In this document: one piece after another, positions 57,501-64,000 of the stretch
Numbering within the stretch: position 1 is the first letter of the stretch
Layout of the letters: every line of letters starts with the position of its first letter
DNA from: Pomphorhynchus laevis
Taxonomy: Eukaryota; Acanthocephala; Palaeacanthocephala; Echinorhynchida; Pomphorhynchidae
Length of the DNA: 64,000 nucleotides
Direction: 5' to 3'
Assembly: GCA_012934845.2 (NCBI GenBank)
Contig: WNNJ02000482.1
Coordinates: 62,001 to 126,000, forward strand
Notes under the pieces: model-generated
The model's input: only the letters and a program-made list of their open reading frames with translations
What the model was told of the DNA's origin: nothing
The model's database searches: none
Program-made: the position numbers and the translations under genes

Positions 57501-57924
57501 CAATCAACTTCCCTGCAGTGCTTCAAACGACAAATCCGATCCCATCTGAACAATTTAACTGCTTGACTTTCTCATTTTTGTTTGTGGACTTGTAAGCGTA
57601 CAGCTTGTACGCATTTGCCACATTAAATAAATTTGTATTATTATTATTATTAAAGTACCAATCCTCCACCTCTACCACCTTCCCGGTCCCTTCGAAAGAG
57701 CGTATAACCATGTTGGAAATCTCGCCATCAACTACATCACCGTGCAGCCAAGATTCGCTAATTTCGACTATACTAGGCTTGTTTTTGTCAACACGAAATC
57801 TCAGTTCATCTATTCTACACTTTATACTACGGATATTGCAGTATAGTATAATTACAGCTCTGTTTTTTATCACTCCAAATAGTATTTCCACGCATTGTCC
57901 TGAATAGATCAGATTCCAATTCAT
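54514..57924 (-). pseudogene. LINE ORF2: APE-type endonuclease and reverse transcriptase
   Basis: Endonuclease start: ILYCNIRSIKCRIDELRFRV, PSIVEISESWLHGDV; after the foreign insert it continues with LYVRNDVNITFLY, LVICDYNMPSVDWNTY and HRLDYHCLVVVKLRF (catalytic Asp/His blocks; the usual SDH His region is HRLDYH here). The linker and fingers follow (ISPGDVYKELCRP, KGPDLLPSV). The palm between 55920 and 55130 is broken into short pieces ([15 protein letters not shown] near 55420, ADDLK-like near 55340). The thumb and C-terminus are readable (MGVLIDRNLRTAPHTALACA at 55125; VVGLWNKLDGGTVCSSSASA; end VFPYRCEQL). There are several frameshifts and stops plus one 550-bp insertion. Confidence 0.8.
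57100..57655 (+). mobile_element. CR1/L2-like LINE 3' fragment nested in the ORF2 endonuclease
   Basis: The plus-strand frame reads FSSVFVVLITHP-like sequence, then LRSFLVAAPLSWNHLPIHIR, STSLQCFKRQIRSHLNNLTA and stop, a 3' UTR and (ATT)n tail at 57635-57655. The C-terminus is the same family as the CR1-like half of the chimeric 3'-end repeat (LVAAPLAWNQLPLD). It splits the minus-strand LINE endonuclease between VEDWYF and LYVRNDV, with roughly 25 codons of the host element missing. Confidence 0.75.
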
Positions 57925-57934
57925 ATAGGCAGCA

Positions 57935-59362
57935 ATGACCTATATGAGAGCACTCTCCGACATCTTTGAATCTGGGCAAGGCGACAAAACTAAAGGGATC
58001 CATACAATTCTTATTCATCGCCTCACAGCCCGAAAATTTTTCACATGTAAGTTGGTTTCATCAAGAGCAACACGATCCTTAAGTTCTTTCCTAGTCGCAA
58101 TGATCCTCTTACGCTCCGTAGGATCAAGATTCTTCAAGAGCCGAACGTTTGATCCTTTAAGGCGAAATGAATTATGAAGGATTAACTCAGCATGTGATTG
58201 CTCACAAAAGACGGCCTTAATGGTCATTGGGAGGACTACGCTTACCCAGTCTGAATAGAGCAACTAATCTCATGCTCCCAACCACTTCAGAGTCACAAGA
58301 ACATAGAACATGTGATAATATCGACCTAAGAATCCCTATATCGTCTTGAGTCGTTCTTGATAATTCTCTAAAATAGATTCAGGTACGTTTGCCAAAAGAA
58401 CCGATCGACCTCTATCAGGAGCATTCCTAGATCTAAGTCTATGTGTGTCATTACCAGTTTTGTACATAGTATTATTCCCCGTAGGCTTGAGACCGTCTCG
58501 GGACACAGCAGCACTAACCTGCCGATCACTGCTGCGATTAGGCATATATGTAGTTGATTGCCTCAACATTTCCCTGGACACTGTGTTATCTTATGCTATA
58601 TCATGCCCGCTGATCGTGGTGGTTGAATGCTGCGGCCTGATTAGATGAGGATTCCCGGAAGATAGTATTTCTTCCTCGTTAAGTGGTGATAGAATACGGC
58701 TATAGCTATAACTCTCACTGGTCGTCAGACCGACATCTTTCCGGTAACTTCTTATACTCTGACTAACTTTTGAAGCGGGATCAAGCGTCAGCAATAAATT
58801 GGACGCTTCTGGACTTGATGAACTAAGAGCCTGATAATCTTTTGTTGACTCTGTTCTGCATGTTGTTAAGTTCAAACAATTTAATGATTGCAAAGCAGGT
58901 TTGTGAGAATTAGCTGCTACATCTATTGTCAGCACCGCCGTACCATAATTCACAGTTGGGGCAGAGGCACTGCTGTCTGGTTGGACTGTAGCCCTTTCAC
59001 TCCATGTCCTCTCAAAACGGGTAGGAGTCGAACAGTTATTGCAGCTCCCAACATTTGTCATCGCTTCTTGGGTACACTTTGGCAAATAATTTGTCTGGTG
59101 ACTTAACTTGCGATGAGACGAAATCCGACCCGGTCTCAGCGACGCATTGGTGATTCTGTCTGACTGTTGATACGCAAAATCCACAAGTGAATCGTCTCGA
59201 AAGCAAAGTCTGGGCATCCTTGGTCGGCACAACAACTGACCAAACTTTGCAATCTGGAGAATCACATGCAACCTCATGACGCGAGAATTCAAAGGACTTA
59301 TTATCATTTTGAAGTTGTTTACCTTGAACAACATTTTTAACATTTTTACGCTTGTGTTCCAT
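57935..59362 (-). pseudogene. LINE ORF1 with PHD-like zinc finger
   Basis: The start at 59362 (MEHKRKNVKNVVQGK) leads into FSRHEVACDSPDCKVWSVVV then RRFTCGFC, a Cys/His arrangement like the PHD fingers of some LINE ORF1 proteins. A Ser/Thr-rich middle follows (59343-58591 in another frame, so at least one frameshift), then VLLANVPESILENYQERL and a basic C-terminus (KNLDPTERKRIIATRKELKD, HVKNFRAVRR) resembling an RNA-binding ORF1 end. ORF1 proteins bind the element's RNA. Assignment is by position and motifs. Confidence 0.65.
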
Positions 59363-59544
59363 TGATTAGGTTCTAATTGTAGATTGCAGATATTGTTTCC
59401 TCTTGATGACGTGTGTGTTAAAGCTGTAAATATTTTTGTGGTATTATATTAATATTAATACAGATTTTTTCGCGAGCGTAGCTATCTGAACTGTAATTGT
59501 AAGTAGCTTTAATCAACATTTTTTTATCAAGTGTTAGAATTAAA

Positions 59545-59905
59545 TTCATAATAATATTAATTTAATATTAATTTGACAAATATAGATTTAACAAATATAA
59601 TATAATAGATAATATTAGTTATCTATTATAATGTATATTTACATTCTGCCTATTTTGTAAAAAAATCGACCAATAGAACATATTTATCTTTATTTTCAAC
59701 GGTTTTCCTCAGGCAGCGATTAAACGTTGCGGTTCAGCGAGGAAATGCTGCTTGTATACTTGAGTGCCTAAGCGATCAGTCGTTCTCCGATTCTTCCTCG
59801 TCGCCGCCTCACTCGCCTGGAATCAACTCCCTCGACGTACGCCGCGCTTCATCCTTTATCACATTCAAACACCTCCTCAGTTCACACCTTGTCGACACAT
59901 GATAC
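59545..59905 (+). repeat. Direct repeat, right copy, with longer chimeric LINE 3' end
   Basis: Matches 52393-52680 through the AT-rich flank and the chimeric end, then continues to CCTTGTCGACACATGATACA as the 20170-20440 copy does. Shared flank sequence shows that this and the left copy are duplicates of one insertion, not two independent ones. Confidence 0.85.
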
Positions 59906-60454
59906 AAAATTTAAATAAGTGAGTAAGAAATTTTAAAGTAATTTTAAAGTAAGTAGTTTTTAAAATTTCCAATATTGTATAAAAACTTTGTCGTAACGTT
60001 AATTCAACGGCGTATTTAAGTGCATTTTCGACTTGCCAGTACCTGCAAAGATTTTTTGATTTGTTTTTATTTTACTACCCGACATCCGGACTAGTGGTTG
60101 ACAGGAAAAATATTGTATATTGGTTGATTTTCTTGTCAAGAAATTGTTGTTGTTTCAGTCTTTATTGTTAATATCAGAATAAGAATCCATGTTATTCACT
60201 TTTTATCAATGATGCAATCGGATTTTAAAAATTCCCGAGTCATTTCGTAGAGGTTTTATATTTCGCCTTTTTTGTAAAATCAGTAAGCGTGCATGAAATG
60301 TAGTCGATTTGACAGTTTAGCTTATCCACGGAGCGAAATATAAAACATTTTAGAAATTTAACTTGATCGCATCTGTGAGCTGAAAATTTTCTGGTTGTGG
60401 TAATTCTTCTTGCTGTCCTATTCTTGATTCGGTAGGACGCTACTACTCAGCATG

Positions 60455-60615
60455 TGCGGGTTCAGCTGCTGACCCAGACCTACATTTCACGTTTCGACCC
60501 TTATTATCTGCTTACTCCTTACACTGGTACTGACCGGATTCGAACTCAGGACGTCTGTATCGCGATTCAAATTTACATCCACTAGGCTGGCTGTTCCAGT
60601 GGTATAGATATACAT
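60455..60615 (-). mobile_element. SINE family A copy
   Basis: On the minus strand: AGCCAGCCTAGTGGATGTAA, CTGAGTTCGAATCCGGTC (a better B box, GTTCGAATC, than in other copies), GGGTCGAAACGTGAAATGTA and CTGGGTCAGCAGCTGAAC, where it breaks off before the rest of the ribozyme-like module. Confidence 0.7.
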
Positions 60616-60664
60616 TTCTGTATATCTACACCACTGTAGATATACTTAAAATATGTATATATAG

Positions 60665-60800
60665 ACCCTTATTATCTGCTTACTCCTTACACTGGTACTG
60701 ACCGGATTTGAACTCAGGACGTCTGTATCGTGATTCAACTTTACATCCACTAGGCTGGCTGTTCCAGTGGTGTAGATATACATTTCTGTAGATATACTTA
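60665..60800 (-). mobile_element. SINE family A copy, head only
   Basis: Keeps the tRNA-like head (AGCCAGCCTAGTGGATGTAA, GAGTTCAAATCCGGTC) and stops at GATAATAAGGGTC. It nearly repeats the preceding copy, about 185 bp away, so it is probably a local duplication. Confidence 0.7.
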
Positions 60801-61095
60801 AAATATGTATATGTATATATCTACATATATTTAATATATACTTAAATATATGTAGATATATATTTCTGTAGATATACATTCCTGTATATCTACAAATGTA
60901 TATCTACACCAGTGGATCAACTAGCATAATGGATGTTACGTTGGAACCGCCATACAGAAGTCCTGAGCTGCTCCAGTGACGTATATGCTTATATACAGCA
61001 ATTTATATCTACACCACTGGAGTAGCCAGCCTAGTGGATGCTACGTTGGAACTGCGATACTGAGTTCGAATTCAGTCGTTTCTGACATCTAACTT
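60800..61095 (+). mobile_element. Two inverted SINE family A head fragments in ATATCTACA repeats
   Basis: Heads at about 60905-60965 and 61005-61090 read on the plus strand (AGCCAGCCTAGTGGATGCTA and relatives), opposite to the two copies before them. Between them run variants of TATATCTACACCACTGG and TACATTTCTGTA. The cluster is a SINE foldback. No ribozyme-like module remains. Confidence 0.65.
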
Positions 61096-61099
61096 TCTT

Positions 61100-61845
61100 A
61101 GGAATTTCGGAAACTTAATGCTCGCTGAAAACCGTTAGAGGAACCTGCAACTTATACTTTTTGATCATATGATTATTTGGTTGTGATGAGATCTTTACGC
61201 ATTTTTCTGTCCTCATAACCAACTCTCACCTTATTTGGGGTTGATTTATTATTAAATGTTAATATATAACTTTATGATTTTTTATGTCAATAAATGATTT
61301 TTCCATAAAGTATTTTTTTCTTGTTTCTTTTTTTCTGAAGCCGCCTAAGGTATATTACGTTGCTCTATTTAAAAAATCATTATTGTTGGAATAGAGTCGA
61401 AATAATTGTTCATGTCTACTTGTCGATATATACTTTGTTTTGAAGATTTTGCTAAAAAATTAAATATAAATATGTTTCTGTAATTGGCCACAAATGCTGA
61501 GTATATAAATTAATAACTAGTCATCAACATTTGACATATTCATGACGTGCAAAGTTTGTAATTGTAATGTAATTAAACTCACAAGATTGAGTTTTACTGA
61601 AACAAATCTACAAATATATCTTTCCTCACTACCATGTAGTGAGGAAATAAAATAAATCCTTTTTTAAATATAATAAATAGATTAAAATCAATCAGCAATG
61701 CATGACATTCTTCCCTCCTTTATAACTTATATAATATTATCGTCATCTCTTATCGTGGTCTCTTAAGTAACCTGGAGTGTTCGCTGTCTTGACGAGCTTC
61801 GTAAATCTTGAGGACCGCAGTTTTCAGGTATATGAATTTCATAAA
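61100..61845. other. Spacer without recognised features
   Basis: AT-rich sequence between the SINE cluster and the first foldback element. I see no coding signal or shared repeat. Confidence 0.45.
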
Positions 61846-61849
61846 CTTC

Positions 61850-62055
61850 AAATAATTATTGGAGCTGTATCCACAAATGGGAAAATTTTATTTAATTTCT
61901 TGCAGACCTCTGTTAGTATCATCAGAAAATATGTAATTTTCTGAATATGCTAACAGTAGTTAGCTAAATATCAAATAAAATTTTCCTATTTGTTGATCCA
62001 GCTCCAATAATTATTTATCAATAATGGATCATTATCAACTATTTAAAATTTATGA
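61850..62055. mobile_element. Foldback (MITE-like) element, copy 1
   Basis: Arms of about 80 bp (AATAATTATTGGAGCTG ... and its reverse complement CAGCTCCAATAATTATT) meet with almost no spacer. The right arm is followed by TTATCAATAATGGATCATTA, shared with copy 2. It encodes no protein. The mobilising transposase is unknown. Confidence 0.7.
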
Positions 62056-62059
62056 ACTT

Positions 62060-62940
62060 TCGTGTGCTTACATGGCAAATCGTTGTGAATAAATTGCGCG
62101 TCATTACTTTCGTAAATATGTGATTTATGTCTCACTCATTAATATCTTATTTTTGTGAAGCTTTGGACAGTTTACCATTCGATACAGTTGTGATCCTTCC
62201 GTCATTTTGAGAAATCTGACTATAGTAAGGATTAGATCGTATAATTTGTCCTTAAATAACTTTATCGTTATATTTGCCCGCTTCTTCGTTTTTAAGCCAA
62301 CTAGGCGATTATCTGTCAGCGATGAATGGCAATCGTTAATGTTCCTCAAGCGACGTTTAAACCCAAACATACCGTAGTGAGGAACTTCGTTGTGGTTGTA
62401 AATAATAAGTTACGTACTGCATCGAGCGTCATTAGTAACACATCTTACCATCTCGATAAAGGTAAATTGTGAGATTGTAAGGACGCAGTGATCGATGACC
62501 AAATTATTCCGTCATTACTTTCGTCAATATTTGTAATTTATTTCGTTAAAAAGCACATTTAAAACGATACCCAACACGGATAAAAACACGATAAAAATTG
62601 AATAAAATTAACCATCCAATCATTAGGATTAAATTTTATCCTAATTTTTAATTCATTGGGGAGCGGATTGAGTGAAAGACCGATTTACAATGAAAATCGA
62701 GTATCAAGTTTGGAGAACCAGTTAAATGACCGTCCATACTACTTTGTTCATGCATTCACATTGAGTGTTACTAATCGATTAGTACAAATCGATTAACATA
62801 AACTTTTACCGACCAATTTGTAATCAATCGATTTGTACAGATCGAATTTTTGCTTTTTTATACACCGTAATTATTTCAAAATAAACTTTTAATTTTAAAA
62901 TAAGCTTATTTTTTCAGAATACAATGTTGTCTCTCAAAAT
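62060..62940. other. Spacer between the foldback elements
   Basis: About 0.9 kb. An 81-codon minus-strand frame (62125-62370) shows no recognisable domain and is probably chance. Nothing else identified. Confidence 0.4.
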
Positions 62941-62944
62941 ATCC

Positions 62945-63308
62945 ATTTAATAAATAATTATTGAAGCTGGATCAAAGGAAATACGTAATTATTTTTGATA
63001 TTTCCCTAACTTCTGTTAGCATCTTCAGAAAATTAGAGTTTTTTAAAATGTACATGCTAGTATAAAGTTTAAAACGATGCTTCCATTCGCTATGGCAGAT
63101 GCTGCTGTTGTTAGCGATTACCAGCTGATTTCACTGTTGTTTGAATTTTTTAAAATTTAAATTTTTTATTTTTTTTAATTTAAAATATGTAATTTTCTGA
63201 AGATGCTAACAGTAGTTAGCGAAATATCAAAAATAAATACGTATTTCCTTTGATCCAGCTTCAATAATTATTTATCAATAATGGATCAGTATCAACTATT
63301 TAAAATAG
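62945..63308. mobile_element. Foldback (MITE-like) element, copy 2
   Basis: Arms of about 95 bp (AATAATTATTGAAGCTGGAT ... TTCTGTTAGCATCTTCAGAA and the complement at 63185-63275) flank a ~140-bp centre. The right arm holds CTGAAGA, a six-pair hairpin (GCTAAC/GTTAGC) and GAAA in the order of a hammerhead core, but with one extra base before the hairpin and no convincing helices I or III. Same right-hand flank as copy 1. Confidence 0.7.
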
Positions 63309-63744
63309 CCATTTCAGTTCTGTAGACATTACGTAACAATCACCGGAAAACATCAGTATAAGAAAATACGAATGGATATCATGAATATCGTTTCGTATTT
63401 TGCTCATATCTGTTCGTATGACTAGAAATTTATCAAAATCAATGAAATAAAATTAAATTAAAAACGCTTAGATGATCAAGGGGCTAAAAATTTTTTGAGA
63501 CTGTTGATGTCGTGGTATATAAACATTTTACTCGCTCTCAACATGTATCTTACAACATATAAGGTAGGTTATTCTGATTAACAAAATCGTTTAAGCGAGA
63601 TATTCGTGAATTGTAAAAATCAACGTTTAAATTCTTCAGTGGTTTTTAAATTAATAGGTCTCTTCATTTCTTATTAATTAAATAATTGGTGCGACTTTAT
63701 ATTATGCAGAAGCACGTGACTGCTCAATGTTGGTTAGTGTATTT

Positions 63745-64000
63745 AAGATATACGCTGTATGCAGATCAGACGGTCGACGTCCTGATGGAGTCACCATTTT
63801 CCCTTGGCGCGAAGGGAAATGTTTGATGTGGGACGCCACCTGCGTGGACACCCTCGCAGCCAGCGATGTTAGGAATGCAGCTAGATGAGCGGGCGAAGCA
63901 GCTTCATATGCCGAAGAGCGCAAACGGCTGAAATATGCCGACTTCACCATGTCCCACATATTTTGCACGTTTGGAGTAGAGACTTATGGATCACTGGACT
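63745..64000 (+). mobile_element. Family-R LINE endonuclease-like C-terminus, runs off the window
   Basis: The plus-strand reading is [40 protein letters not shown] and EERKRLKYADFTMSHIF, then FGVETYGSL. RPDG followed by WDAT at this spacing looks like the catalytic core of a PD-(D/E)XK restriction-like endonuclease. This stretch is open and is the best preserved of the family's endonuclease pieces. Its 5' boundary is near 63745; the 3' end lies outside. The minus-strand frame is a shadow. Confidence 0.7.

Larger units (their letters stand above)
54430..59540 (-). mobile_element. Near-full-length LINE with ORF1 and ORF2
   Basis: The order on the minus strand is a 5' region (to about 59540), ORF1 (59362-57935), ORF2 (57924-54514), a short 3' UTR and an (AAT)n tail at 54455-54430. 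The 3' end matches the LINE in PLE copy 3. It is interrupted in the endonuclease by a plus-strand LINE fragment (57100-57655). It is the most complete LINE in the window. Confidence 0.8.

Noticed and set aside
57605-57907. 100-codon plus-strand frame
   Set aside because: Antisense to the start of the LINE ORF2 endonuclease (YCNIRSI...SESWLHGD).

Overview
This window is eukaryotic and very AT-rich. Two multi-exon host genes with GT-AG introns (a GH18 chitinase and RAD51), two nuclear-type tRNA genes and dense non-LTR retroelements point to an animal. The chitinase makes an arthropod plausible, but nothing here fixes the lineage.

Layout. 1-2282: a broken Penelope-like retroelement (PLE). 2385-3290: a decayed LINE. 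3710-15184 (+): six exons of a chitinase whose N-terminal exons are not visible. Its introns hold an array of hammerhead-ribozyme repeats (7.0-8.25 kb), a ~300-bp tandem repeat with a hammerhead-like core (12.8-14.0 kb) and a LINE fragment. 16222-18975 (-): a complete RAD51 gene in four exons. 19.3-31.6 kb: LINE pieces, a MULE DNA transposon, PLE tail fragments, a second hammerhead-repeat cluster and two CR1/L2-like LINEs. 31.6-33.1 kb: a 5'-truncated PLE next to a tRNA-Met. 34-37.4 kb: an LTR-element fossil woven into tRNA-headed SINEs. 38.5-41 kb: LINEs of a family with an apparent C-terminal restriction-like endonuclease. 41-45.2 kb: a PLE with an intact 558-codon RT frame, split near its N-terminus by a LINE with an intact RT frame. 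45.8 kb: tRNA-Pro. 49.4-51.9 kb: another PLE. 52.4-59.9 kb: a near-full-length LINE (ORF1 and ORF2) and a second LINE, bracketed by a direct repeat. 60.4-61.1 kb: SINE copies. 61.8-63.3 kb: foldback elements. 63.7-64.0 kb: the endonuclease end of another LINE.

The main result is RNA structure rather than protein. One dispersed repeat carries a type I hammerhead ribozyme with every invariant core nucleotide in one copy (8086-8131) and five decayed relatives. A tRNA-derived SINE family carries a related but altered module. A tandem satellite carries a third, independent hammerhead-like core. The PLE 3' ends share a separate fold that can form a pseudoknot. The host genes appear functionally unrelated to each other, and most of the window is mobile DNA inserted in and around them.
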